Program-made: the position numbers and the translations under genes
In this document: positions 1-8,990 of the stretch, piece after piece
How the letters are laid out: each line of letters starts with the position of its first letter
Numbering within the stretch: position 1 is the first letter of the stretch
The notes under the pieces: model-generated
The model's input: only the letters and a program-made list of their open reading frames with translations
What the model was told of the DNA's origin: nothing
The model's database searches: none
NCBI GenBank assembly: GCA_963729215.1
Contig: CAVSND010000009.1
Span: forward strand, 62,001-126,000
Direction of reading: 5' to 3'
DNA: 64,000 nt
Origin: CAVQJU01 sp963729215
GTDB taxonomy: Bacteria > Acidobacteriota > Vicinamibacteria > Vicinamibacterales > CAVVIG01

Positions 1-1434
1 CGCCTGCGAGCGCCCCACGAGGCACTCGTGCTCGGCGGCCGACAGCTCGAGCACCATCGGCACGAGCAGACGCTGCGACTCCAGCCGCCCGGCCGTGAGG
101 CGCTCCATCACCCGCTCGAACAGCACGCGTTCGTGGGCCACATGCTGATCGATGATCGCCACGCCCTCGGCGTCGATCGCGATGATGAATGTGTCGCGGA
201 ACTGGCCCAGCGGGATCATGGGGCGAATCGTCCCAGGCCCGGATGATTCGGGCAGGCCGGGCACTTCCGTCCGGCTGAAGCCGGACGCTACGTCAGAGAT
301 CCCCGAACCACTCGTAGCGTCCGGCTTTAGCCGGACGGAATCCGGAATCCAGCGATTCGGATAAAGACCGCCGGCCAGCACGCCCGGCAGAGAGATGTCT
401 CGCGGCGCCTGCGGTCCCACCACCTCGGGCTGCAACTGCAGCTGCGGAACACCGCCCTGGCTCAGCGCATCCATCAGACCGCGACGAACGACTTCGTGAA
501 CGAGCGACTGATCGCGGAATCGGACCTCGGCTTTCGTCGGGTGCACGTTCACATCCACCGCGTCGGCCGGCATCTCGATGAACAGGTGCACTTCCGGGCT
601 GCGTTCCTTGATCGACGCGACGCTGTAGGCGCTGATGATGGCGTGGGCGATCGTCTTGTCCTTGACGATGCGCCGATTGATGAACACGTGCTGCGGTCCC
701 CGCGTCGGTCCCTGTTCGGCCAACGCCGCGATGTACCCGCTCAGGCGGAGGCCTCCGGCCACTTTGGCGACCTCGAGGAGGTCCGCTCGATCGCCGTAAA
801 GCTGATACAGGCGATCGCGCAGCGACAGCGCCGGCGGGCACTCGATGACCGTTCGCCCGGCGCTCGTGAGCGTGAAGCCGATTTCCGGATTGGCGAGCGC
901 GAGCTGCGTCACCACGCGCGACACCTGCGCGCTCTCGGCGCTGTCGGACTTCAGGAATTTCCGGCGGGCTGGCAGGTTGTAGAAAAGGTCGTTGACTTCG
1001 ATCCGCGTGCCTTCCGGCGCACCCGTCTCAACCGCCGACGCGACCGTCCCGCCGTTCACGCGGATTTCGGTGCCGGCCTGCTGCCCCCGCGCGCGCGTCC
1101 GCAGCACGAAGTGAGACACCGAGGCGATCGACGGAAGCGCTTCGCCGCGGAAGCCCAGCGTGGCAATCGCGGCGAGGTCGTCGGCGCGGCGGATCTTGCT
1201 GGTGGCGTGGCGCTCGATGGCCAGCCGCGCATCGTCCGCCTCCATCCCTTCCCCGTCGTCCTCGACCTGGACCTGCTTCTTGCCGCCGAGCTCGACGTGA
1301 ACCCGGATTCGCCGCGCGCCCGCGTCGAGCGCGTTCTCGACGAGCTCCTTCACGACGGACGCGGGGCGCTCGACGACCTCTCCAGCGGCGATCTGGTTGG
1401 CGAGGTCGTCGGGCAGGCGCTTGATCTTCCCCAC
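1..1434 (-). CDS. mutL: DNA mismatch repair protein MutL (3' end beyond window)
   Basis: MutL is the ATP-dependent mismatch-repair mediator that couples MutS to strand incision. The GTG start at 1434 gives an N-terminus MGKIKRLPDDLANQIAAGEV followed by the GHKL ATPase motifs: ENALDAGA (residues 33-40), DDGEGM (57-62) and GFRGEAL (92-98). Near residue 423 is DQHVAHERVLFE, a near-match to the endonuclease motif DQHA(x)2E(x)4E, so this is probably a nicking-type MutL. The frame is open to base 1 and the C-terminal dimerisation domain is cut by the window edge. The interdomain linker (about residues 366-389) is partly encoded by two copies of an intergenic palindrome. The start lies 206 bp... from no other gene: ppdK ends 25 bp upstream, so the two may be cotranscribed. 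Confidence 0.93.
   Translation of the reverse strand, partial: MGKIKRLPDDLANQIAAGEVVERPASVVKELVENALDAGARRIRVHVELGGKKQVQVEDDGEGMEADDARLAIERHATSKIRRADDLAAIATLGFRGEALPSIASVSHFVLRTRARGQQAGTEIRVNGGTVASAVETGAPEGTRIEVNDLFYNLPARRKFLKSDSAESAQVSRVVTQLALANPEIGFTLTSAGRTVIECPPALSLRDRLYQLYGDRADLLEVAKVAGGLRLSGYIAALAEQGPTRGPQHVFINRRIVKDKTIAHAIISAYSVASIKERSPEVHLFIEMPADAVDVNVHPTKAEVRFRDQSLVHEVVRRGLMDALSQGGVPQLQLQPEVVGPQAPRDISLPGVLAGGLYPNRWIPDSVRLKPDATSGSGISDVASGFSRTEVPGLPESSGPGTIRPMIPLGQFRDTFIIAIDAEGVAIIDQHVAHERVLFERVMERLTAGRLESQRLLVPMVLELSAAEHECLVGRSQA
266..339. repeat. Pair of REP-like palindromes (family A) inside mutL
   Basis: Two inverted copies of a palindrome lie about 25 bp apart. The first is CGTCCGGCTGAAGCCGGACG followed by CTACG; the second is GTAGCGTCCGGCTTTAGCCG followed by GACGG. 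Each has a stem of about 8 bp, and the two copies also pair with each other. The same element occurs in gaps at 25752, 45297 and 50764. Here it lies in frame within the MutL linker, reading SVRLKPDAT and VASGFSRTE. Confidence 0.85.
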
Positions 1435-1459
1435 GGCCCTCAGCCTCCGCCCTCAGCCT

Positions 1460-4228
1460 TCAGCCCCGCTTGGCCGACAGGGCTGCCTGCGCCGCCGCCA
1501 GGCGCGCCACCGGGATGCGGAAGGGCGACGCGCTGACATAGTCGAGGCCGACCTTCTCGAAGAACCGGATCGAGTCGGGATCGCCGCCGTGTTCGCCGCA
1601 GATGCCGAGCTTGAGCGCCGGCCGCGTCGCACGGCCCTTCTGGACGGCGATCGAGACAAGCTGGCCGACACCCGAGTCGTCGATGGTCGCGAAGGGATTC
1701 TTCTTCACGATCTCGAGCTCGGCGTAGTGCGGCAGGAACGATCCCGAATCGTCTCTCGACATCCCGAGGCCCGTCTGCGTGAGGTCGTTCGTCCCGAAGC
1801 TGAAGAACTCGGCCGTCTGCGCGATCTCGTCCGCGGTCAGGGCGCCGCGCGGAATCTCGATCATCGTGCCCACCAGATAGGACAGCTTCACCTTTCGCTC
1901 GGCCTGCACTTCCTTCGCCACGCGGTGGACGATCTCGAGCTGCAGATCGAATTCCTTCTTGAAGCCGACCAGCGGGATCATGACTTCCGGACGGACCTTG
2001 ATGCCTTCCTTCTGCACAATCGCAGCCGCTTCAAAGACGGCGCGCGCCTGCATCTCGGAGATCTCCGGGTAATCGATCCCCAAACGGCAGCCGCGGAGGC
2101 CGAGCATCGGGTTGAACTCGTGAAGCTGCTCGACCCGCAGGTGGATTTTCTCGACCGGGACGCCGATCTTCTTCGACAGATCTGCCTGCTGCTCCGGCGT
2201 GTGCGGCAGAAACTCGTGCAGCGGCGGATCGAGAAAGCGAATCGTCGCCGGATACCCCTTCAGGGCCCGGAAGATGCCAGCGAAGTCGTCCCGCTGGTAC
2301 GGAAGCAGCTTGGCCAGCGCCGCTTTCCTCGACTCGAGCGTCTCGGCGAGGATCATCTCGCGCATGGCGTCGATACGGTTGCCCTCGAAGAACATGTGTT
2401 CGGTCCTGCAGAGACCGATGCCCACGGCGCCAAACGCGATCGCGTTCCGCGTCTGCTCGGGCGTGTCGGCATTGGTGCGCACCGACATCCGGGCTGCAGT
2501 GTCGCACCATTTCATCAGCTGCTGGAAGCTCTTGAACTTCTCCGTCTGCTTGGCCGCCGCGTTACCCTCGATGAGACCGGCGACGATTTCGGACGGCGCC
2601 GTCTTCACGCGTCCGGCAAAGACCTTCCCCGCCGTGCCGTCGATCGACAGCCACTCGCCTTCCTTGTAGGTTTTGCCGCCCGCCTTGACCGTGCGCGCCT
2701 GGTAGTCGACTTCCAGCGCCCCGGCCCCGCAGACACACACCTTGCCCATCTGACGCGCCACCAGGGCGGCATGCGATGACACACCGCCGCGAGCCGTCAG
2801 GATGCCTTCCGCCGCGATCATGCCCCTGAGATCCTCGGGCGACGTCTCGACGCGGACGAGCAGCACCTGCTCCTTCCTGTTCGCCGCGGCCACCGCCCGG
2901 TCGGCGTTGAGATAGATTTGTCCGGACGCCGCGCCCGGCCCTGCCGGGAGCCCCGTCGCGATCGTCGGCGCCTTGGCGGCTTCAGCCACGTCGAACACCG
3001 GCGCCAGCAGTTGATCGAGCTGGTCGGCCGGGTTCCGCATCACCGCCGTTTTCCAGTCGATGAGCTTTTCCTTGAAGAGGTCCATCGAAATCTTCAGCGC
3101 GGCCATCGCCGTACGCTTGCCGTTGCGCGTCTGCAGCATGTAGACGACGCCCTCTTCGATGGTGAACTCGAAGTCCTGCACATCCTTGAAGTGCTTCTCG
3201 AGGACCTGCCGGATCCCCTCGAGCTTCTGGTATGCGGCGGGCATCTGGCGTTTGAGCTCGGCGACCGGTTCCGGCGTCCTGACGCCGGCGACAACGTCTT
3301 CGCCCTGCGCGTTGATCAGGAACTCGCCGTAGAACTCTTTGACGCCATTCGCCGGATTGCGGGTGAACGCCACGCCGGAGCCGGACGTATCGCCGGTGTT
3401 GCCATACACCATCGCCTGCACGTTCACGGCCGTGCCCCACTCCGACGGGATGTTGTACTTGCGGCGGTAAACGATGGCGCGGTCGTTCATCCAGGAGCCG
3501 AACACGGCGCCGACGGCGCCCATCAGCTGATCCCAGGGCGATGCCGGGAAGTCGCGGCCGGATCGATCCTTGACGAGCGCCTTGAAGCGCCGGACCAGCT
3601 CCTGCAGATCCTCCGGCGTGAGCCTCGTGTCCTCGATGTCCTTGTGATACCGCTCGTGCTTCAGACGCTCGATGACCACCTCGAACGGCTCGTGGTCTTC
3701 ATCGGGCCGCTTCTGGACGCCGAGCACGACGTCGCCGTACATCTGCACGAAGCGGCGATAACAGTCCCACGCGAAGCGCGGATTGCCGGTCTTCTTCGAA
3801 AGAGCCTCGACCGTCTGGTCGTTGAGCCCGAGATTCAGAATGGTGTCCATCATCCCCGGCATCGAGTCGCGCGCGCCCGAGCGCACGGAGACGAGCAGCG
3901 GGTTGCCGACGTCACCGAATTTCTTGCCGGTCAGCCGCTCGATGGACGCGAGACCCGCCTGCATCTGGGAGCGCAGGCTGGAGGGATACGTTCGCTTGTG
4001 ATCGTAGTAGTACGTGCAGACGTCGGTGGTGATCGTGAATCCCGGCGGCACGGGAAGGCCGATGCGGCTCATCTCGGCAAGGCCAGCGCCCTTGCCGCCA
4101 AGCAGCGGTTTCATCGCGCCATTGCCGTCGGCCTTGCCGCCGCCAAACAGATAGACGTATTTACCCGTGGCTCGTGGCTCGCGGCTCGTTGCCCGGGACT
4201 TCTTCTTCACCGTCGTTTTCTTTGCCAT
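1460..4228 (-). CDS. ppdK: Pyruvate, phosphate dikinase
   Basis: PPDK interconverts pyruvate + ATP + Pi with PEP + AMP + PPi. The protein is about 922 residues, slightly longer than the usual 870-880. It has the N-terminal nucleotide-binding domain (GGKGAGLAEM near residue 40), the swivelling phosphohistidine domain (LTARGGVSSHAALVARQMG, where the His is phosphorylated) and the C-terminal TIM barrel (GTNDLTQT; LGICGEHGGDP with the catalytic Cys). I chose ATG 4228; an in-frame GTG two codons upstream (4234) is possible, and neither has a clear Shine-Dalgarno site. Residues 11-21 (about SRATSREPRATG) come from a simple repeat (family C) and lengthen the N-terminus. It is transcribed alone or with mutL. 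The enzyme suggests PPi-linked glycolysis/gluconeogenesis. Confidence 0.96.
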   Translation of the reverse strand: MAKKTTVKKKSRATSREPRATGKYVYLFGGGKADGNGAMKPLLGGKGAGLAEMSRIGLPVPPGFTITTDVCTYYYDHKRTYPSSLRSQMQAGLASIERLTGKKFGDVGNPLLVSVRSGARDSMPGMMDTILNLGLNDQTVEALSKKTGNPRFAWDCYRRFVQMYGDVVLGVQKRPDEDHEPFEVVIERLKHERYHKDIEDTRLTPEDLQELVRRFKALVKDRSGRDFPASPWDQLMGAVGAVFGSWMNDRAIVYRRKYNIPSEWGTAVNVQAMVYGNTGDTSGSGVAFTRNPANGVKEFYGEFLINAQGEDVVAGVRTPEPVAELKRQMPAAYQKLEGIRQVLEKHFKDVQDFEFTIEEGVVYMLQTRNGKRTAMAALKISMDLFKEKLIDWKTAVMRNPADQLDQLLAPVFDVAEAAKAPTIATGLPAGPGAASGQIYLNADRAVAAANRKEQVLLVRVETSPEDLRGMIAAEGILTARGGVSSHAALVARQMGKVCVCGAGALEVDYQARTVKAGGKTYKEGEWLSIDGTAGKVFAGRVKTAPSEIVAGLIEGNAAAKQTEKFKSFQQLMKWCDTAARMSVRTNADTPEQTRNAIAFGAVGIGLCRTEHMFFEGNRIDAMREMILAETLESRKAALAKLLPYQRDDFAGIFRALKGYPATIRFLDPPLHEFLPHTPEQQADLSKKIGVPVEKIHLRVEQLHEFNPMLGLRGCRLGIDYPEISEMQARAVFEAAAIVQKEGIKVRPEVMIPLVGFKKEFDLQLEIVHRVAKEVQAERKVKLSYLVGTMIEIPRGALTADEIAQTAEFFSFGTNDLTQTGLGMSRDDSGSFLPHYAELEIVKKNPFATIDDSGVGQLVSIAVQKGRATRPALKLGICGEHGGDPDSIRFFEKVGLDYVSASPFRIPVARLAAAQAALSAKRG
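4163..4199. repeat. Family C (GTGGCTCGTG-type) repeat within ppdK start
   Basis: A run of degenerate decamers of the type CGTGGCTCGTGGCTCGCGGC lies in the first 25 codons of ppdK. The minus strand translates as SRATSREPRATG. Similar runs occur at 10468 (inside ybeY) and 54721 (start of thiE). Confidence 0.75.
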
Positions 4229-4272
4229 TGACACTCGCTCGCTAAGGAATAAAGAAGTGCGCGTGATCGGTC

Positions 4273-4278
4273 ATTATA
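4273..4278 (-). promoter_or_regulatory. Candidate -10 element for ppdK
   Basis: The minus strand reads TATAAT exactly at 4278-4273, about 45 bp upstream of the ppdK ATG in the short gap after glyS. No good -35 hexamer is seen at 16-18 bp spacing, so this rests on the -10 alone. Confidence 0.35.
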
Positions 4279-4289
4279 TGCGCCGGCTC

Positions 4290-6509
4290 TCACGCCTGCC
4301 TGTCGGCCGGCGCGAGCTCGGAAATATCGGCGAACCCCGTGATCGTGTTGCGTAACATCGTGAGCAGCGACAACCTGTCAGATCGCACCTGCTGATCGTC
4401 GGCCATCACGAGAACATCAACGAAGAAGCGGTCGACGGCCGCGCGCAGGCTGACGATTTCCTTCATGGCGTCGCCGTATCGGTCCCGGCCAAGCGCGTCC
4501 TGAATCTTTGGCCAGCGTCGATCGATCTCGTCGATCAGCGCGACCTCCGCCGGCTCCTTGAGCCTCTGCCTGAGATCGGCCATCGCGGCAGCCGGCTCGG
4601 CGTGTTCCTTCGTGATGTTCTTGACACGTTTCAGCAGGACGGCCAATCCCGTCAGCTCGGCCGATCCACGAGCCTGCGAGAGCGCCTCGAGACGCTTCTG
4701 CGCGGCGATCGGACGCTTCCAGGAACCAGCAACCGCGCGGACTTCGTCCTGCCGGAACCCACGCCTCTCGAAGACGTGCGCCTGCCGCTCGGCCAGGAAC
4801 TCGAACAGGAGCGGCCGCCACGCGTCCACCGCGCGAAGCGTCCCGCCATAATTCGCAAAGGACTGGTCGACGAGGCCCTCGATCGTCGGCGCCGTTTCAG
4901 CGGTGAACGCCAGTTCCGGATCGAGCAGGATCTTCAGCACGCCGTGCGCGGCCCGCCGCAGGCCGAACGGGTCGCGCGAGCCGGTTGGCTTCTCGCCGAC
5001 GGCGAACAAGCCGACGATCGTGTCCAGCTTGTCCGCGAGCGAGACAGCCGCCCACGTGACTGCCGCTTGTCCGAGTTGCGCTTTCGACGGCGGCGCATCG
5101 GCCTCGGTGGCGATTGGAAGATAGTGGTAGTAGATCGCTTTCGCGACGGCTTCCGGCTGGCCTTCGACGCGCGCGTAAACGCCGCCCATGATGCCCTGGA
5201 GCTCCGGAAACTCGCGCACCATGTCGGTGATCAGGTCGGCCTTCGCGAGCCGGGCCGCGCGCGCGGCAAATCCCGCCATCTCGTCGGACGCCCCGAATGC
5301 CTGCCTGGCAATCCAGCCCGCCAGGCGCTCGATACGCTCGGCCTTCTCCTTGTACGTCCCGAGCTTCTTGTGGAAGACCAGCGTGGCCAGCCGCTCGATT
5401 CGCGATTCAAGCGTCGCCTTCCGGTCGGCTTCCCAGAAAAACTGCGCGTCCCGCAGGCGCGCGGTCACGACCCGCTCGGCGTTTCGCGCGATGGTCCGCT
5501 CGTTGTCCGGCTCGGTATTGATGACGGCGAGGAAGGCGTTCTTCAGCTTGCCGTTCTCGTCTTCAACGGGAAAATAATGCTGATGATGAATCAGCGTCGT
5601 CGTCAGCACTTCGTCCGGGAGTTGAAGGAACTCGGGCGCGAACGTGCCGGCGATGACCGACGGGTACTCGACGAGATCCGGCACTTCCTGGAGCAATCCC
5701 GACTCGTGGCGGACGTTGCGGCTCACCCGGCCCTGGAGCCGCCGGGCCTTGGCCTCGAGCTCGCGCGCAATCTTGTCGTGGCGCTCGCTGCGCTCGAGGA
5801 TGACGAAATTCTCGAGCAGCCGCGCGCGGTACTCATCGAACGAGCGAACCTTGATCGCGCGCCCGGCGCGGCCGCTGGTCGTCAGGAAACGGTGCCCATA
5901 GGTGGCGGCACCCGTCGTGACGTCCTGGACCGTCCCGCCCTGCGCCAATGACGTCCTGGAAATCGTCAGCGGCACCACGCGGCCGCCGTACAGAAAGAGC
6001 ATCCAGCGAATGGGACGCCCGAACAGGAGGTCGCCCCTGCCGTCCTCGAGCATCGCGTCCCAGTGCATCAGTTTCGGGAACGTCAGCGCGCGAAGGGCGC
6101 CGCCGAGCACATCCGGCAGAACGTCCACGGCGGCCCTGCCGCGCTGCCGTTTTCGGTAGGCCAGATAGACGCCTTTGGGGGTCTCGGCGCGTTCGAGTGC
6201 CGACACCTCCACGCCTTGCTTGGCCGCAAAGCCAACGGCCGCGGGGGTCGGCGTGCCATCCGCGGCGAAGCTCGCCGCGACGGGCGGTCCGGTCACGAGC
6301 TCCTCGAGATCGGTCTGGCGCTCGGGAATTCGCTCTATCCGCACCGTCAGGCGGCGCGGGGTGCTGTACGTTTCAACGGCCGTCTCGGGCGGCAGCCGCC
6401 GCTCGCGAAGCTGTCCCGCGAGCGCATCACCCACCTGGATCGTCAGCGACGGCAGCCAGCTTGCCGGAATCTCCTCGCAGCCCAGTTCGAGCAGCAGTTC
6501 GCGTTCCAC
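4290..6509 (-). CDS. glyS: Glycyl-tRNA synthetase beta subunit
   Basis: Beta subunit of the alpha2beta2 bacterial glycyl-tRNA synthetase. It binds and positions tRNA-Gly, while the alpha subunit makes glycyl-adenylate. The 739-residue protein starts MERELLLELGCEEIPASWLP, the family signature for the N-terminus. It contains the internal HD-like segment (VEYPSVIAGTF...EVLTTTLIHHQHYFPV) and ends in the DALR anticodon-binding region (VDVLVMADDQQVRSDRLSLL). It is a little longer than the E. coli protein of about 689. The start at 6509 abuts the glyQ stop, so the two are translationally coupled. Confidence 0.96.
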   Translation of the reverse strand: MERELLLELGCEEIPASWLPSLTIQVGDALAGQLRERRLPPETAVETYSTPRRLTVRIERIPERQTDLEELVTGPPVAASFAADGTPTPAAVGFAAKQGVEVSALERAETPKGVYLAYRKRQRGRAAVDVLPDVLGGALRALTFPKLMHWDAMLEDGRGDLLFGRPIRWMLFLYGGRVVPLTISRTSLAQGGTVQDVTTGAATYGHRFLTTSGRAGRAIKVRSFDEYRARLLENFVILERSERHDKIARELEAKARRLQGRVSRNVRHESGLLQEVPDLVEYPSVIAGTFAPEFLQLPDEVLTTTLIHHQHYFPVEDENGKLKNAFLAVINTEPDNERTIARNAERVVTARLRDAQFFWEADRKATLESRIERLATLVFHKKLGTYKEKAERIERLAGWIARQAFGASDEMAGFAARAARLAKADLITDMVREFPELQGIMGGVYARVEGQPEAVAKAIYYHYLPIATEADAPPSKAQLGQAAVTWAAVSLADKLDTIVGLFAVGEKPTGSRDPFGLRRAAHGVLKILLDPELAFTAETAPTIEGLVDQSFANYGGTLRAVDAWRPLLFEFLAERQAHVFERRGFRQDEVRAVAGSWKRPIAAQKRLEALSQARGSAELTGLAVLLKRVKNITKEHAEPAAAMADLRQRLKEPAEVALIDEIDRRWPKIQDALGRDRYGDAMKEIVSLRAAVDRFFVDVLVMADDQQVRSDRLSLLTMLRNTITGFADISELAPADRQA

Positions 6510-7383
6510 CTATCGGCCCTCTTCCCCGACGTACGCCTTCGCCACGCCGATGGCCAGCTTGCGAATGTTCAGGATGAACGCCGCCCGCTCGGTCACTCCG
6601 ATGCTGTTGCTGGCGTCGAGGATGTTGAACAGGTGCGAGCACTTCAACGTGTGCTCGAGCGCGGGCAGGACAAGCCCGGCCTTCAGCAGCGCCTCCGCAA
6701 GGCGGTAGTTGTTGTCGTAGAGGGAGCGGTGGAAGCGTCGCAAAGTCGTCCCCGCCGGCGGGAGTTCGATCCCGACATTGAACGCATACTTCGACTGCTC
6801 GATCTCCTCGCGCAGGCGCACCTCGCCGTATTTGACGCCGGGCGCCCACTCGATGTCGTAGATGCTGTCGACCTTCTGCAGCACCATCGCAATCCGCTCG
6901 AGCCCGTACGTCAGCTCCGCGGAGATTGGGCGACAGCTCGAGCCCCCCGGCCTGCTGGAAGTAGGTGAACTGCGTGATCTCGAGACCGTCGAACAGCACC
7001 TGCCAGCCGATACCCCATGCCCCGAGCGTGGGCGACTCCCAGTTGTCTTCCTCGAAGCGGATGTCGTGCTGGCGCGGGTTGATGCCGCACGCGACAAGGC
7101 TCTCGAGGTACAGGTTCTGCACCTCGTCCGGGGCAGGTTTCAGCACGACCTGAAACTGGTGGTGCTTGAACAGCCGGTTCGGGTTCTCGCCAAAGCGGCC
7201 ATCGGCCGGGCGCCGTGACGGCTGCACATACGCGACGCTCCAGTGCGCGGGCCCGAGCACACGCAGAAACGTCTCGGGATGCATCGTGCCGGCGCCGACC
7301 TCGACATCGAGCGGCTGCTGCAGCGCGCACCCGCGCGAAGCCCAGAACTCCGAGAGCTTGAGGATGAGATTCTGAAAAGTCAC
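6510..7383 (-). CDS. glyQ: Glycyl-tRNA synthetase alpha subunit (single-base frameshift)
   Basis: Catalytic alpha subunit of tetrameric GlyRS. The N-terminal part (MTFQNLILKLSEFWASRGCA; then AGTMHPETFLRVLGP and FEEDNWESPTLGAWG) and the C-terminal part (AELTYGLERIAMVLQKVDSI to the end) are in different frames. They join near 6925, where ...LSPNLRG should read ...LSPISAELTYGL. Removing one base from the run around TCGCCCAATCTCC restores a normal 290-residue subunit. The gene is essential and adjoins an intact glyS, so I infer a sequence error rather than a pseudogene. No T-box leader is visible upstream; the gap to recO is only 28 bp. Confidence 0.9.
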
Positions 7384-7411
7384 GATACGCTGGCCGCCGT
7401 CCGCTTCGTTG

Positions 7412-8054
7412 TCATCGTCTCATGTCCCGCAGTACGCGCACGGACTTCAGATCCTTCTCGAGGTGCAGCGCGATCAGTTCGCGATGGGCGGTTTCCAGTT
7501 CGCGCAACGTGTGCAGCGAGACCTTTACGTCAGAGAGCGCGAACGGGCTCGATGCGCGCGCGGTTTCAAGGAACGCCCGCGCAGGCCCCGACAGATCCCT
7601 GCCGTCTTCGTAGACGCCCTGGAGCCGCAGCAGCCAGTACCTCGAAGTACCGCGCCAGAGGCTCGATGGGCACATCCCTCGCCATCGCCTCGACCATCGA
7701 CACGCCGAGCCTGTACAGCGTTTCGCTTGGATCGCTGTCGGGCGCCCACTCGTCGATGAGCTCGGCGAAATACTCCGCGTAGCCCAGCGCCTCGCCGTTG
7801 GCCGCCGACAACGGCGACCGCCGCTGCTCGACGTAATCCAGGCGCACCAGATCGCGGCGCTCCCGCTCGAAGTACCCCACGCGTCCGCATGTGAGCGGCT
7901 CGAGCGCTCCGCCGAACCGCCGGCGGCTCTGGCGCGCGTTCTTCGCGACGCCCCGCTTTTTGCCGCGGTCGCGCGTCAGAAACACCACGATCCGATCCGA
8001 CTCACCGAGCTTGTAGGTTCGCAGAATCAGCGCGTCGGCGGTATGCAGCGGCAT
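7412..8054 (-). CDS. recO: DNA repair protein RecO (single-base frameshift)
   Basis: RecO loads RecA onto SSB-coated single-stranded DNA with RecR. The N-terminal OB-fold begins MPLHTADALILRTYKLGESD and continues through RRDLVRLDYVEQRRSPLS. The middle helical domain reads ...VPIEPLARYFE and then shifts frame at about 7640; the other frame continues YWLLRLQGVYEDG to the end. Deleting one base (GAGGTACTGG to GAGTACTGG) gives a continuous protein of about 213 residues, slightly short for the family (about 240). It lies between glyQ and era, the common recO-era neighbourhood. No zinc-finger Cys cluster is seen. Confidence 0.85.
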
Positions 8055-8090
8055 TCAGTGGCGGGTCAATATCGTACTACACTTTGCGCG

Positions 8091-8990
8091 CTACTCGGGC
8101 TTGCCCAGCCCGATATCGCCCAGCACACGCTCGTCCTCTCGCCATTCCGACTTCACCTTGACGTGCAGGTCCAGGTAGACGCGCATCCCGAAGAACCGTT
8201 CGAGCTCCTCGCGCGCCGCCGTCCCGATTCGCTTGACCATCTCGCCCCCGCGGCCGACGACGATGGGCTTTTGCGATTCCCGGTCGACGACAATCGTGCA
8301 GAACAGACGCATCAGATCGCGTCCCTCAGCGGGCTCCTCGAATCGATCGACCACAACCGCGCTCGAAAACGGGAGTTCGTCGTGTGTCGCCTGCAGCAGC
8401 TGCTCGCGCACGATTTCCGCGGCGAAGAACCGTTCAGGCTGGTCGGTCAGGTAATCCGCGGGATACCGCGCATCGCCCTCTGGCAGGCGCTCGAGCATCA
8501 CACGTTCCAGCCGGTCGACGTTGTCGCCGGTCGCGGCCGAGATGGGCACGATCTCGGCAAACCGCCCCTCCCGGCCGTACCGCTCCATGATCGGCAGCAG
8601 CCGCGATTTCTTCATCAAGTCGATCTTGTTCAGAATCAGGATGACGGGTGCCTCCACGTCCTTGATCAACTCGACAACGAACTTGTCTCCCTTGCCGGAA
8701 GGCTCGCTGGCGTCCACCACCAGGCCCACCACATCCACCTCGCGCAGCGTCTCGACCGCGGTGTCCACCATCTGGACGTTCATCCGGTGGAGCGGACGGT
8801 GAATGCCCGGCGTATCCAGAAACACGACCTGCGCGTCTGGATAGTTCTTCACCCCGGAGATGCGCGTCCTGGTCGTCTGCGGTTTATCCGACACGATCGC
8901 CAGCTTCGTCCCGACCAGGCGATTGAGCAGCGTGGACTTCCCCGCGTTCGGGCGTCCGACGAACGACACCAGGCCGAACTTATGGGCCAT
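8091..8990 (-). CDS. era: GTPase Era
   Basis: Era is a Ras-like GTPase that binds the 3' end of 16S rRNA and assists 30S subunit maturation. The 299-residue protein has G1 (GRPNAGKS, residues 12-19), G3 (DTPGIHRP), G4 (NKIDLMKK) and the G5-like SAATGDN. The C-terminal KH domain contains VVGRGGEMVKRIGTAAREEL. Length matches the family. The start at 8990 overlaps the end of the upstream CorC-type gene by 11 bp, indicating an operon phoH-ybeY-corC-era, a widespread arrangement. Confidence 0.97.
   Translation of the reverse strand: MAHKFGLVSFVGRPNAGKSTLLNRLVGTKLAIVSDKPQTTRTRISGVKNYPDAQVVFLDTPGIHRPLHRMNVQMVDTAVETLREVDVVGLVVDASEPSGKGDKFVVELIKDVEAPVILILNKIDLMKKSRLLPIMERYGREGRFAEIVPISAATGDNVDRLERVMLERLPEGDARYPADYLTDQPERFFAAEIVREQLLQATHDELPFSSAVVVDRFEEPAEGRDLMRLFCTIVVDRESQKPIVVGRGGEMVKRIGTAAREELERFFGMRVYLDLHVKVKSEWREDERVLGDIGLGKPE

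Noticed and set aside
266..339. CRISPR-like repeat
   Set aside because: Only two copies in inverted orientation with no regular spacers; fits REP-like palindromes.
4163..4228. Signal or transit-type extension on PpdK
   Set aside because: The extra N-terminal residues are basic and polar and come from a DNA simple repeat shared with two other genes; there is no hydrophobic core.
6900..6940. Programmed frameshift in glyQ
   Set aside because: No slippery heptamer or downstream pseudoknot is seen. Similar one-base insertions occur in many unrelated genes, which favours sequence error.
7384..7411. T-box riboswitch before glyQS
   Set aside because: Only 28 bp separate recO and glyQ; there is no room for a T-box and no conserved T-box sequence.
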